64,000 nt of DNA. Origin: Pseudideonella sakaiensis. Its GTDB lineage: Bacteria; Pseudomonadota; Gammaproteobacteria; Burkholderiales; Burkholderiaceae_C. Location: contig NZ_BBYR01000077.1 of the NCBI RefSeq assembly GCF_001293525.1, forward strand, positions 1-64,000. Direction: 5' to 3'. A program made the translations under genes and the position numbers. The notes beneath the pieces were generated by a model. It ran no database searches, was not told the DNA's origin, and was given only the letters and a program-made list of their open reading frames with translations. Positions 32,030 to 43,778 of the stretch are shown piece after piece (position 1 is the stretch's first letter; each line of letters begins with the position of its first letter).

Positions 32030-32614
32030 ATGCACCCGCTCTCGATCTGTGTCTACTGCGGCTCGCGCGACGGCCGCGATCCGGCCTATGCCGCTGCGGC
32101 CGAGGCCGTCGGCACGGCCATCGGCCGGCGCGGCTGGCGCCTCGTCTACGGCGGCGGGCGCGCCGGCCTGATGGGCCGCACCGCCGACGCCGCGCTGGCC
32201 GCCGGTGCCCGCGTGCTCGGCGTCATCCCGCAGACGCTGATGGCGCTGGAGGTCGGCCACGCCGGGCTGGACGAACTGGTGGTGGTCGACACCATGCACG
32301 AGCGCAAGCGCCGCATGGCCGAGGCCGCCGACGCCTTCCTCGCGCTGCCCGGCGGCATCGGGACCTTCGAGGAGCTGTTCGAGGTCTGGACCTGGCGCCA
32401 GCTCGGCTACCACGACAAGCCGGTCGGCCTGCTCAACGTCGCCGGCTACTACGACCGGCTGCTCGGGTTCCTGGACAGCAGCCGCGACCAGGGCCTGATG
32501 AGCGCACCGCAGCGCGCACTGCTGGAGGTGGACGATGCGCCCGGCGCACTGCTCGACCGGCTGGGCGCGCTGGCGCGCCAGGCGGACGCGCCGGACGACT
32601 ACCGCCGCATCTAG
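32030..32614 (+). CDS. LOG family nucleoside 5'-monophosphate phosphoribohydrolase
   Basis: A 194-residue Rossmann-fold protein (TIGR00730 type). It begins SICVYCGSRDGRDPAYAAAA, then YGGGRAGLMGRTADAAL, and has the family catalytic motif PGGIGTFEELFEVWTWRQLG, plus MHERKRRMAEAADAF. Members release the base from cytokinin or AMP-type nucleotides; in bacteria the physiological role is often purine nucleotide turnover. Complete length, alone on the plus strand after the sigma operon. Confidence 0.93.
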   Translation: MHPLSICVYCGSRDGRDPAYAAAAEAVGTAIGRRGWRLVYGGGRAGLMGRTADAALAAGARVLGVIPQTLMALEVGHAGLDELVVVDTMHERKRRMAEAADAFLALPGGIGTFEELFEVWTWRQLGYHDKPVGLLNVAGYYDRLLGFLDSSRDQGLMSAPQRALLEVDDAPGALLDRLGALARQADAPDDYRRI

Positions 32615-32663
32615 CCCGCCGCGACGGGCAGGCAGCGCGGGCGCGGCCGATCCGGGGAGACGC

Positions 32664-33032
<369 letters not shown>

Positions 33033-34709
33033 TTATGCGCGGAAGCGCGAGGTGATCGGATAGCGCCAATCCCGCCCGAAGGCGCGGTGGGTGATGCGGA
33101 TCCCGACGGGCGCCTGGCGCCGCTTGTACTCGTTGAACTTGATCAGCCGGGTGACCCGGTCCACGTCGCGCGGATCGAAGCCGGCCGCGACGATCTCGTC
33201 GATGCCCTGGTCCTCCTCCATGTAGCGCTGCAGGATCGCATCCAGCACCTCGTAGGGCGGCAGGCTGTCCTGGTCGGTCTGGTCCGGGCGCAGCTCCGCC
33301 GACGGCGGCCGGGTGATGATGCGCCGCGGGATGACCTCGCCGCCGGGCTGGGCATTGCGCCACTCGGCCAGCCGGTAGACCAGGGTCTTGGCCACGTCCT
33401 TGATGACCGCGAAGCCGCCGGCCATGTCGCCGTAGAGCGTGCAGTAGCCGGTGGCCATCTCGCTCTTGTTGCCGGTGGTGAGCACGATCGCGCCGAACTT
33501 GTTCGACAGCGCCATCAGCAGCGTGCCGCGCACGCGCGCCTGGATGTTCTCCTCGGTGGCATCCTCGGGCAGGCCGGCGAACTCGCCGGCCAGGCTCGCG
33601 CGGAAGGCATCGAACATCGGCGCGATCGGGATCTCGTCGTAGCGCACGCCCAGCCGCTGCGCCATGTCGCGCGCATCGACCCAGGAGATCTCCGCGGTGT
33701 AGCGCGACGGCATCATCACCGCGCGCACGCGCTCGGCCCCCAGTGCCTCGACCGCGATCGCCAGCACCAGCGCCGAATCGATGCCCCCGCTCAGGCCGAG
33801 CAGCGCCCCGGGGAAGCCGTTCTTGGTGACGTAGTCGCGCACGCCCAGCACCAGCGCGCCCCAGGCCTGGGCCTCGGTGTCCGGCAGCGCGGCGACCGGT
33901 CCGCGCGCCTGCCCGCCGTCCAGCTCGACCAGGGTCAGCGCCTCCTCGAACATCGGGGCCCGCGCGCCGACGCTGCCGTCGGCATCCAGCGCGAAGGACG
34001 CGCCGTCGAACACCATCTCGTCCTGCCCGCCGACCGCATGCACGTAGAGCAGCGGCAGGCCCACCGCGCGGGCGCGCTCGGCCATGCGCGCCTCGCGCTC
34101 GGCGGCCTTGCCGAGGTGGAAGGGCGATGCGTTCAGCACCGCCAGCGCCTGCGCGCCGGCGGCGCGCGCCGCCTCGGCCGGCTCCTCGAACCAGGCATCC
34201 TCGCAGACCAGCACGCCGACGCGCAGGCCCCCGACCTCGACCACCAGCGCCGGCTCGCCGGCATCGCGTCCCGACGCGAAGTAGCGGCGCTCGTCGAACA
34301 CCTGGTAGTTGGGCAGCTCGCGCTTGCAGTAGGTGCCCAGCACCTGCCCGTCGCCGAGCACCGAGGCCGCGTTGAAGCGCAGCGGCACCTGCACCGAGCG
34401 CGAGCGCCGATCGCCCTGCGCACCCGACTGGTGCGGGTGCCCGACGATCACCCGCAGGCCCTGCAGGTCAGCCAGCGCCCGCGCACAATCGGCCAGGGCC
34501 TGGGCGCAGGCCTGCATGAAGCTGGGCCGCAGCAGCAGGTCCTCGGGCGGGTAGCCGCACAGGGCCAGCTCGGGGGCGAGCAGCAGGCGGGCGCCCAGCG
34601 CATGGGCCCGGCGCGCGGCATCGACGAGCTTGCGGACATTGCCCTGCAGGTCGCCGACGGTGACGTTGATCTGCGCGAGGGCGACCCGCACCGCGGTTGT
34701 GGAAGGCAT
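33033..34709 (-). CDS. nadE: Glutamine-dependent NAD+ synthetase
   Basis: A 558-residue two-domain enzyme making NAD+ from deamido-NAD+. The N-terminal nitrilase-like glutaminase has LLLAPELALCGYPPEDLLL (Glu), a conserved lysine in YCKRELPNY, and the nucleophile cysteine in VCEDAWFEE. The C-terminal synthetase has the P-loop LSGGIDSALVLAI and TTGNKSEMATGYCTLYGDMAGG. The start ATG at 34709 abuts the ATG of the divergent gene at 34710 in the sequence CATATG, leaving no intergenic base. glnB follows. Confidence 0.97.
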   Translation of the reverse strand: MPSTTAVRVALAQINVTVGDLQGNVRKLVDAARRAHALGARLLLAPELALCGYPPEDLLLRPSFMQACAQALADCARALADLQGLRVIVGHPHQSGAQGDRRSRSVQVPLRFNAASVLGDGQVLGTYCKRELPNYQVFDERRYFASGRDAGEPALVVEVGGLRVGVLVCEDAWFEEPAEAARAAGAQALAVLNASPFHLGKAAEREARMAERARAVGLPLLYVHAVGGQDEMVFDGASFALDADGSVGARAPMFEEALTLVELDGGQARGPVAALPDTEAQAWGALVLGVRDYVTKNGFPGALLGLSGGIDSALVLAIAVEALGAERVRAVMMPSRYTAEISWVDARDMAQRLGVRYDEIPIAPMFDAFRASLAGEFAGLPEDATEENIQARVRGTLLMALSNKFGAIVLTTGNKSEMATGYCTLYGDMAGGFAVIKDVAKTLVYRLAEWRNAQPGGEVIPRRIITRPPSAELRPDQTDQDSLPPYEVLDAILQRYMEEDQGIDEIVAAGFDPRDVDRVTRLIKFNEYKRRQAPVGIRITHRAFGRDWRYPITSRFRA

Positions 34710-35918
34710 ATGGCGCAAGAAGAAGGGGCAGGAAATTATGTCATCCGGGTTCACGAGGAACCCGCGTCGCTCGACCGCGGTGCCTGGAATGCGCTGCTGG
34801 CGGCCCAGCCCCGGCCGACCCCTTTCCTGCGCCACGAGTTCCTCGCGGCGCTGCACGACAGCGGCAGCGCGGTGCCGGCCACGGGCTGGGCGCCCCGCTT
34901 CCTGACGCTGCACGACGGCGCCGGCCTGGCCGCCGCCTGCGCGCTGTACCTGAAATCGCATTCCTACGGCGAGTACGTGTTCGACTGGGCCTGGGCCGAC
35001 GCCTACCAGCGCCACGGGCTGGCCTACTACCCGAAGCTGCTCGGCGCGGTGCCCTTCACGCCGGTGCCGGGGACGCGGCTGCTCGCGCGCGACGCGCCCG
35101 CGCGCCGCGCGCTGCTGCAGGCGCTGCGCGGGCTGGCCGGCGAGGCCGGGCTGTCCTCGGTGCACCTGCTGTTCATCGACGAGGCCGACCGCGAGGCGGT
35201 CCACGCGGCGGCGGGCGCGGGCTGGATGCTGCGCAGCACGGTGCAGTTCCACTGGCAGAACCGCCGGCCGGCGCCCTATGCCGACTTCGCCGACTTCCTG
35301 TCCGCGCTGCAGCGCGACAAGCGCAAGAAGATCCAGCAGGAGCGGCGGCGCGTCGCCGACGCGGGTCTGCACTTCCGCTGTGCGCGCGGCGCCGACATCG
35401 GCGAGGCCGACTGGGATTTCTTCTATCGCTGCTACGTGCACACCTACCGGGCCCACCACTCGACGCCCTACCTCACGCGCGACTTCTTCCGCCGCGCCGG
35501 CGCCGAGCTGGCCGGGCACTGGCTGCTGTTCACCGCGTGGCGCGGCGAGCGGCGCATCGCCGCGTCACTGATCGCGCTCGACCCGGCTTCGCGCACCGCC
35601 TACGGCCGCTACTGGGGCGCGATCGAGCACGTGCCCTGCCTGCATTTCGAGGCCTGCTACTACCAGCCGCTGGCCTGGTGCATCGCCGAGGGCTGGGACC
35701 GCTTCGAGGGCGGCGCCCAGGGCGAGCACAAGATGGCGCGCGGCCTGCTGCCGGTGGCGACGCACTCGGCGCACTGGCTGGCGCACCCGCGCTTCGCCGA
35801 GGCGGTGGCGGACTTCCTCGCCCGCGAGGGCGCCGGCATCGAGGGCTACCTCGACGAGTTGAACGAGCGGGCGCCCTTCAAGGCCGGCGCGCCCGCCCCC
35901 GCCGAGCTCAAGGCTTGA
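34710..35918 (+). CDS. FemAB-like acyltransferase (PF04339, GNAT fold)
   Basis: A 402-residue protein of the peptidogalycan biosynthesis/recognition family. Landmarks: TPFLRHEFLAALHDSGSA, YLKSHSYGEYVFDWAWADAY, YYPKLLGAVPFTPVPGTRLL, RDKRKKIQQERRRVADAG and a final FEGGAQGEHKMARGLLPV. It resembles tRNA-dependent or acyl-CoA aminoacyl transferases but the substrate is unknown. A GGAAGG site three bases before the ATG is rather close; no other in-frame start gives the usual N-terminus. Its end overlaps the end of the M16 protease gene on the other strand by 11 bases. Confidence 0.87.
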   Translation: MAQEEGAGNYVIRVHEEPASLDRGAWNALLAAQPRPTPFLRHEFLAALHDSGSAVPATGWAPRFLTLHDGAGLAAACALYLKSHSYGEYVFDWAWADAYQRHGLAYYPKLLGAVPFTPVPGTRLLARDAPARRALLQALRGLAGEAGLSSVHLLFIDEADREAVHAAAGAGWMLRSTVQFHWQNRRPAPYADFADFLSALQRDKRKKIQQERRRVADAGLHFRCARGADIGEADWDFFYRCYVHTYRAHHSTPYLTRDFFRRAGAELAGHWLLFTAWRGERRIAASLIALDPASRTAYGRYWGAIEHVPCLHFEACYYQPLAWCIAEGWDRFEGGAQGEHKMARGLLPVATHSAHWLAHPRFAEAVADFLAREGAGIEGYLDELNERAPFKAGAPAPAELKA

Positions 35919-38700
35919 AGTCGCCGGCGAAGCCGCTGACCAGGCGCTCGGGCAGCACGTACTTGCGCAGCGCCTCCAGCACCTGGGCCGGCGTCAGCGC
36001 GGCCAGCGCCCGATCGACCTCGGCGGCGCGCGCGAAGTCGCGCCCGAGGTAGAGGTTGCTGGACAGCGCCGCGGCGAGCCCGGCGTCCTGGGCCCGGCCG
36101 AGCTGGCGGAACGCGAGCAGGCCGCGCTGCCCCTCGGCCAGCTCCGCGGCGCTGAAGCCGTCCTTCAGCGCGCGCGCCAGCTCCTCGCGGAAGGCAGCCT
36201 CCACCTTGGCCTGGTTCTGCGGCGCGAAGATCGCGCCGGCGCTCCAGCCCGAATTCGGCTCGAAGGGGTTCCAGGCGACGCCGCTGTAGACGTTGTACGA
36301 CAGGCCGTCCTGCTCGCGGATGCGCTTCCACAGCCGGGAATTGCCGCCCCCGCCCAGCAGGTGGTTGGCCATCATCAGCGCCGGGTAGTCGGGATCGGTG
36401 TCGGCCAGCGGCAGCGCGAGCTGCACCGACATCGTCGCGTTCTGCTTGTCGGGCGTCTGGAACACCAGCCGCGCGGGCGCCACCTCGATGCGCGGCTGCG
36501 GGATCCGCGCGAAGGGCTCGCCGGCCTGCCAGCCCGCGAAGCCCTCGCGCAGTGCCCGCCGCAGCGCGGGCACGTCCAGGTCGCCGACGGCCGCGAACTG
36601 GGCCTGGCCGGTGCCGTAGAAGCGCTGGTGGAAGGCGCGCAGCTGCTCCAGCCGCACCGCCTCCACGTCGCGCACGATCTCGTCGAAGCTGCGCGCGTAG
36701 CGCACGTCGCCCGGCGGGTAGGGGTTGCCGTGGCGCGCCAGCGCGTTCGCCAGCACCGCCTCGGGCTCCTTGCGCTGCTGCTCGATGGCGGCCAGCGTCT
36801 GTCGCCGCACCTCCTCGAGCGCGTCGGCTGGCAGCGCCGGCGTGCGCAGCAGCTCGGCCACCAGCGCGAGCGCGTCGGCGACGTGCTCGCGCCGCGACTG
36901 CAGCGACACCGTCAACCGGCCGGCGCCGGCGGAGAAGGCCAGCTCGGTCTTCAGCGCGCTGAGCCGGTCCTGCACCTGCTGGCGGCTCAGGCGGGCGCTG
37001 CCCTTGTCCAGCAGCTCGGCCAGCATCGACGGCACCTGGCCCTGGCCGGCCAGGCTCTTCTCGTCACCGAAGCGCAGCGTCAGCACGGCCTGCACCGCAC
37101 CGCCGCGGGTCGGTTTGGCCAGCACCGCGGCGGCGATGCCGGCCTCGGAGAACCGCTCGGTGCGGCGGTCGATGTTCGCCGGCGACGCATCGAAGGGCGG
37201 CACCCGGTCGGCCGCGGCCTGCGGCACGAAGCCCGCCATCGCCTGCGCGAGGTCGACCCGCTGCGGCTGCGGCGCCCGCTGCGGCCGCTCGGTCGGCACG
37301 TAGCTGCCCAGCGTGCGGTTGGCCGGCAGCAGCACCTGCACCGCGACCCGCTGCAGCGTGTCCAGCGTCAGCGCCCGCACCCGGTCGCGCGCCAGGAAGA
37401 ACAGGCGCCAGTCGCCCTGGGCCACCGTCTCGCTCAGCGAAATCCCCACCACCTCGGGATCGCTGAAGGCGCGCTCCCAGTCGTTCAACCACTTGTCGCG
37501 CGCGCGCTGCAGTTCCTCGGCGGTGACCGGCTCGGAGGCCACCGATTCGAGCGTGCGCAGCATCGCGGCCCGCGCCTCGGCCGGGTCCTGACCCGGTGCC
37601 AGCTGGGCGCCGAAGAGCGCGAAGCCCGGGTCCGCGAGGCCGGGCGCGAATGCGAAGGTGGCCGCCGCGAGGCGGCGCTCGGTCAGCGCGCGGTGCAGCC
37701 GCCCGGCCGGCGCGTCGCCCATCAGCAGCGCCAGCACCTCGACCGCCGCATGGTCCGGGTGCGCGCCCGGCGGCACGTGGTAGCCGGCATAGAGCAGCGG
37801 CACGCCGCCGACCCGGCGCAGCGTCACCTCGCGCTCACCGTCCTGCACCGGGTCCAGCGTGTAGAGGCGGGGCAGCACGCGCGTCGGGCGGGGCACGCCG
37901 GCGTAGGCCCGGGCGATCCAGCCGAGCACCTTCGCGGGCTCGAAGCGGCCCGAGACGATCAGGGTCGCGTTGTCCGGCTGGTAGTAGGTCCGGTAGAAGG
38001 CCTGCAGGCGCGGGATGTCGACGTTCTCGACGTCGGCGCGCGCGCCGATCGTGCTGTGGCCGTAGTTGTGCCACTGGTACATCGCCGCGACGGTGCGCTC
38101 GAACAGGATGGAGCCCGGGTCGTTCTCGCCCATCTCCATCTCGTTGCGCACCACGGTCATCTCGCTGTCGAGGTCCTTGCGCGCGATGAAGCTGTTGACC
38201 ATCGCGTCGGCCTGCCAGCCCAGGTACCAGCGCAGGTTGTCCTCGCTGGCGGCGAAGGTCGCGGTGTAGTTGGTGCGGTCCAGCCAGGTGCTGCCGTTGG
38301 CATTCAGCCCGCGGCGCGTGAACTCCGCCCAGACCTTCGGGTGCTTCGGCGAGCCCTTGAACATCAGGTGCTCGAGCAGGTGCGCCATGCCCGTCTCGCC
38401 GTAGTTCTCGTGCCGCGAGCCGACCCGGAAGGTCAGGTTGACCGTGGTCGAGGGCTTGGAGTCGTCCGGCACCAGCAGCACCTGCAGGCCGTTGGCCAGC
38501 CGGTACTCCTCGATGCCTTCGACGGCCGTCACGCGGCGCACGCCGGCGGGCAGCGCCATGGCCACCGCGGTGGCGGCCGCTCCCTGGGCCTGCGCCTGCG
38601 CCTGGGCCTGCGCCGCCGGGATCGTCAGGCCGAGCCCCGCGGTGCACACGAGCAGCGCGGGCAGGAGGGCACGCCAAGGGGCACGAACGAGCTGGGACAT
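35908..38700 (-). CDS. Periplasmic M16 zinc protease (pitrilysin family, fused two-half form)
   Basis: A 930-residue exported protease. A signal peptide (LLPALLVCTAGLGLTIPAAQA) is followed by the tandem Gln-Ala repeat QAQAQAQAQG. The inverted zinc motif HxxEH is in MAHLLEHLMFKG, with further Glu at DSEMTVVRNEMEMGEND. The second half (QAVLTLRFGDEKSLAG ...) repeats the fold without HxxEH and is the non-catalytic partner. Many bacteria encode these halves as two genes; here both are in one chain. It uses the ATG at 38700; a GTG at 38706 is also possible. Substrates are unknown. Confidence 0.92.
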   Translation of the reverse strand: MSQLVRAPWRALLPALLVCTAGLGLTIPAAQAQAQAQAQGAAATAVAMALPAGVRRVTAVEGIEEYRLANGLQVLLVPDDSKPSTTVNLTFRVGSRHENYGETGMAHLLEHLMFKGSPKHPKVWAEFTRRGLNANGSTWLDRTNYTATFAASEDNLRWYLGWQADAMVNSFIARKDLDSEMTVVRNEMEMGENDPGSILFERTVAAMYQWHNYGHSTIGARADVENVDIPRLQAFYRTYYQPDNATLIVSGRFEPAKVLGWIARAYAGVPRPTRVLPRLYTLDPVQDGEREVTLRRVGGVPLLYAGYHVPPGAHPDHAAVEVLALLMGDAPAGRLHRALTERRLAAATFAFAPGLADPGFALFGAQLAPGQDPAEARAAMLRTLESVASEPVTAEELQRARDKWLNDWERAFSDPEVVGISLSETVAQGDWRLFFLARDRVRALTLDTLQRVAVQVLLPANRTLGSYVPTERPQRAPQPQRVDLAQAMAGFVPQAAADRVPPFDASPANIDRRTERFSEAGIAAAVLAKPTRGGAVQAVLTLRFGDEKSLAGQGQVPSMLAELLDKGSARLSRQQVQDRLSALKTELAFSAGAGRLTVSLQSRREHVADALALVAELLRTPALPADALEEVRRQTLAAIEQQRKEPEAVLANALARHGNPYPPGDVRYARSFDEIVRDVEAVRLEQLRAFHQRFYGTGQAQFAAVGDLDVPALRRALREGFAGWQAGEPFARIPQPRIEVAPARLVFQTPDKQNATMSVQLALPLADTDPDYPALMMANHLLGGGGNSRLWKRIREQDGLSYNVYSGVAWNPFEPNSGWSAGAIFAPQNQAKVEAAFREELARALKDGFSAAELAEGQRGLLAFRQLGRAQDAGLAAALSSNLYLGRDFARAAEVDRALAALTPAQVLEALRKYVLPERLVSGFAGDFKP

Positions 38701-38848
38701 GCGCACGGGCCCGCGGGGCGGCGGGCGGTCGGGAGAGGTGGGGCCGGAGCTTAGTCGCGCCGGCAGCCCGACCCGCGGACGGGGTCAAGGCCGGTCTGCG
38801 CGGCCAGCGCGGGCCGCGCGGGCCCCAGCCTGGCCCGGGCAGGCGGCC

Positions 38849-39388
38849 TCAGGCGGCCGTCGCGGCCTGGTAGCGCGCGATGCCCTGCGACACCTCGGCA
38901 CGGGCCGCTTCGGGGCCTTCCCAGCCCTTCACCTTCACCCACTTGCCCGCTTCCAGGTCCTTGTAGTGCTCGAAGAAGTGCTGGATCGCCTTCAGGCGCA
39001 TCTGGTTGATGTCCTCGGGCTTCTGCCAGTGGGTGTAGATCGGCAGCACCTTGTCGATCGGAACCGCGAGCAGCTTGGCGTCGCCGCCGGCCTCGTCGTC
39101 CATCTGCAGCACGCCGATCGGCCGGCAGGTGACGACCACCCCCGGCGTCAGCGGGTACGGCGTGATCACCAGCACGTCCACCGGGTCGCCATCGTCGGCC
39201 AGCGTCTGCGGCACGTAGCCGTAGTTGCACGGGTAGTGCATCGCCGTCGTCATGAAGCGGTCCACGAACAGCGCGCCGCTTTCCTTGTCGACCTCGTACT
39301 TGATCGGGTCGGCGTTCATCGGGATCTCGATGATGACGTTGAACTCGTCCGGCGCCTTCTTGCCGGGCGTGACGTTGTGCAGGCTCAT
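38849..39388 (-). CDS. ppa: Soluble inorganic pyrophosphatase
   Basis: A 179-residue family I enzyme that hydrolyses pyrophosphate. The metal-binding signature is [10 protein letters not shown], preceded by [15 protein letters not shown] and [12 protein letters not shown]. Size is standard. It is divergent from the membrane pyrophosphatase gene at 39624, with a 235-base gap holding promoters for both. Confidence 0.97.
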   Translation of the reverse strand: MSLHNVTPGKKAPDEFNVIIEIPMNADPIKYEVDKESGALFVDRFMTTAMHYPCNYGYVPQTLADDGDPVDVLVITPYPLTPGVVVTCRPIGVLQMDDEAGGDAKLLAVPIDKVLPIYTHWQKPEDINQMRLKAIQHFFEHYKDLEAGKWVKVKGWEGPEAARAEVSQGIARYQAATAA

Positions 39389-39418
39389 GGGGGACGTCGC
39401 GGGCTGGGGAAAACCAGG

Positions 39419-39424
39419 ATTCTA
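39419..39424 (-). promoter_or_regulatory. Candidate -10 of ppa
   Basis: TAGAAT on the minus strand (39424-39419), 30 bases before the ppa ATG. Confidence 0.45.
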
Positions 39425-39508
39425 TCGGCCGGGCTTGCGGCCGGCTGACGGCCCGCGCACCGCGCCGGTGCCCTTGTTGACCCGCTGGAAAACACCATGG
39501 CCGCCGCG

Positions 39509-39537
39509 TTGCCAGCCCGCGACGGCTCCCTTAGGAT
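39509..39537 (+). promoter_or_regulatory. Sigma70-type promoter of hppA
   Basis: TTGCCA at 39509-39514 and TAGGAT at 39532-39537 are separated by exactly 17 bases. The hppA ATG is at 39624, giving a leader of about 80 bases with a strong GAAGGAGA ribosome binding site. Confidence 0.6.
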
Positions 39538-39623
39538 GCAGCGGCAGTTCCGGGCCCCCCGGCAACCCGCCGCGGAGACGACAACCGGGACGCATCCCCA
39601 TCCCGAGGAAGGAGACATCCCTC

Positions 39624-41765
<2,142 letters not shown>

Positions 41766-41784
41766 GGCCCGGGCGGGGAGCCGG

Positions 41785-41790
41785 TACGAT
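41785..41790 (+). promoter_or_regulatory. Candidate -10 of the amidase gene, leaderless layout
   Basis: TACGAT lies seven bases before the ATG at 41798, in the 32-base gap after hppA. Confidence 0.45.
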
Positions 41791-41797
41791 CGCGGCC

Positions 41798-42700
41798 ATG
41801 CCCGGTGGTCCGCGACATGCCCCTGCCCTGCCCCTTCCCCGCCTGCCGTCCGTCCCGTCGCTCGCGAACCGCGCACGGCGCCTCGGCGCCGCGCTGCTGG
41901 CGCTCGCGATGACCGCCTGCGCCGGCCCCGGCGGCCTGGCCATCGATCGCCGCTACAGCGCCGCGAGCCAGGACAGCCGGGTGCAGTTCATCGTGCTGCA
42001 CTACACCGACGGCGAACTCGGGCCCTCGCTGGACATCCTGACGCGCGGCCCGGTCAGCAGCCACTACCTGGTCGACCGCGACCCGCCGACCATCTACCAG
42101 CTGGTCGACGAGACCCGCCGCGCCTACCACGCCGGCGCCAGCAGCTGGGAAGGCGTGACCGCGCTGAACGCGAGCTCGATCGGCATCGAGATCGTCAACG
42201 ACGGCTACCAGGGCGACCGCTTCGGGCCCTACCAGCCCTACCCGCCGGCGCAGATCGACGCGGTGATCGCGCTGGTGCGCGACATCGCGCAGCGCCACGG
42301 GGTGCGGCCGAACCGCATCGTCGGCCACAGCGACATCGCCCCCACCCGCAAGCAGGACCCGGGGCCGATGTTCCCCTGGCGGCGGCTGGCGGACGCCGGC
42401 CTGGTGCCCTGGCCCGACGAGGCCCAGGTGGCCGCCGAGCGGCCGCGCTTCGAGGCCGCGCTGCCGCCGACCGGCTGGTTCCAGGAGCGGCTGGCCCGCC
42501 ACGGCTTCGCGCTGCCGCAGGATGGGCTCTTCGACGAGGCCACGCGCGACGCGCTCAGTGCCTTCCAGATGAAGTACCGCCCGGCGCGCTACGACGGCCA
42601 GCCCGATGCCGAGACGGCCGCGCTGCTCGAGGTGGTCAACCGCCCCGGCGGCCTGTGGATCCTGGGCGGTGACGGCCGCCGGGAGCCGTTCCTCCGCTGA
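41798..42700 (+). CDS. Lipoprotein N-acetylmuramoyl-L-alanine amidase (AmpD/AmiD-like) with peptidoglycan-binding domain
   Basis: A 300-residue exported amidase that separates stem peptide from MurNAc or anhydroMurNAc. A lipobox, LALAMTAC, puts the acylated cysteine at residue 41. The amidase_2 zinc ligands are in VLHYTDGE (His68) and VGHSDIAPTRKQDPGPMFPW (His and Asp). The C-terminal part (QERLARHGFALPQDGLFDEATRDALSAFQMKYRP) is a PG_binding_1 domain. Architecture equals E. coli AmiD, an outer-membrane lipoprotein. It opens the cluster of murein enzymes and transporters that runs to 60.5 kb. Confidence 0.92.
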   Translation: MPGGPRHAPALPLPRLPSVPSLANRARRLGAALLALAMTACAGPGGLAIDRRYSAASQDSRVQFIVLHYTDGELGPSLDILTRGPVSSHYLVDRDPPTIYQLVDETRRAYHAGASSWEGVTALNASSIGIEIVNDGYQGDRFGPYQPYPPAQIDAVIALVRDIAQRHGVRPNRIVGHSDIAPTRKQDPGPMFPWRRLADAGLVPWPDEAQVAAERPRFEAALPPTGWFQERLARHGFALPQDGLFDEATRDALSAFQMKYRPARYDGQPDAETAALLEVVNRPGGLWILGGDGRREPFLR

Positions 42701-42779
42701 ACGCGGCCGGCCGCCCGGCGCCGACGCCGGGACCGCGCCTCCCGACCCGGGCCGTCCCGCCGGCCGCCTCGCGGCCCCG

Positions 42780-43778
42780 TCAGGCGAAGCGCGTCGTCGC
42801 CCGGGCGAAGTAGAACCACTCGCTGCGCGCCGCGGCGCGCGCGTTCGGGAACACGATCCAGCCGTCGTCCGGCGCATGGACGGTCTCGCCGTCTTCACGC
42901 ACGCCGATCGGCTCGCCGGCACGCAGGCGGTCGAAGGAGGTCCATTCGCGCACGAAGCGGTCGTCCGCGTGGCGCTTGTCGACCACCTCGCTGAGCGACA
43001 GTGCCTCGGCCGGTGCCGCCGGTGCGGGATCCGGTTCGTCCACCAGGCCGAGGTGGGCCAGCGTGCGCCGGACCGCGCGGTAGGCCACCTCGGGCGCCGC
43101 CGGATCGTCATGCTGCCCGCACTCCAGGGTCAGCGCCCAGCCCCCGCGGCTGCGCATGTACTCGGTGGTGCCCACGCCGTAGCGCGGGTGCAGGTCGAGC
43201 GCGGCCGGATCCTGCCGGCCCTCGGCCACGGCCGCCGCGCGGCGCCGCTCGACGCCGCGCGCATAGGTGGCCAGCCAGCCGTCGACCAGCCGGTCGACGC
43301 CGAGCCGGCGCGCCAGCGCCTCCTCGCGCGCGGCCTGCGCGAACGGCTCCAGCGGGCCGTCGTTGTCGCGCGGACCGACCATCGCGAAGGGCCGGCCCTG
43401 GGCCTGGAAGGAATGCAGGTCGAGCAGGCCGTCGTGCGCGGCCAGCAGCGGGCACAGCCAGTTGGCGACGTGGTCCTCGTACTGGCGCGGGGTGTCGGTG
43501 GGCGCCAGCGCCCGGTTCAGGTTGCGCTCGCCCTCGCGCCGGCCGCGCTGCCAGGCCAGCGGGTTGCAGACGGGCACGAGGGTGAGCGCGCCGCGCACCA
43601 GGCGCAGCGTGCCGGCGTCCAGCTCCGCGGCCAGGCGCTCCAGCGCGCGGGTGCCGCACACCTCGTTGCCATGCACCGCGCCGGTGACAATCAGGCGGGG
43701 GCCGGCGGCCGGGGCGGCGTAGGCCAGGGACTTGAAGGGCCGCAGGGCCCCGGGTGCGGGAAACGACGGGGAAGACAT
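42780..43778 (-). CDS. AstE/AspA-like zinc hydrolase (M14-related)
   Basis: A 332-residue enzyme of the succinylglutamate desuccinylase/aspartoacylase family. Zinc ligands are His36 and Glu39 in GAVHGNEVCG and the His in LLDLHSFQAQG; the general base is in LTLECGQH. No signal peptide is present, so it acts in the cytoplasm. The family removes acyl groups from amino acids or acts as a carboxypeptidase; the substrate cannot be read. None of the other ast genes is present, so arginine catabolism is unlikely. Its start codon overlaps the divergent start codon of the next gene by two bases. Confidence 0.85.
   Translation of the reverse strand: MSSPSFPAPGALRPFKSLAYAAPAAGPRLIVTGAVHGNEVCGTRALERLAAELDAGTLRLVRGALTLVPVCNPLAWQRGRREGERNLNRALAPTDTPRQYEDHVANWLCPLLAAHDGLLDLHSFQAQGRPFAMVGPRDNDGPLEPFAQAAREEALARRLGVDRLVDGWLATYARGVERRRAAAVAEGRQDPAALDLHPRYGVGTTEYMRSRGGWALTLECGQHDDPAAPEVAYRAVRRTLAHLGLVDEPDPAPAAPAEALSLSEVVDKRHADDRFVREWTSFDRLRAGEPIGVREDGETVHAPDDGWIVFPNARAAARSEWFYFARATTRFA

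Noticed and set aside
38583-38622. Tandem repeat encoding Gln-Ala units as a phase-variable tract
   Set aside because: The units are six bases long, few and imperfect, so changes would not shift the frame; it is a simple linker after the signal peptide.
42780-43778. Arginine catabolism gene astE
   Set aside because: The family fits but no other ast gene is present, so the gene name is withheld.
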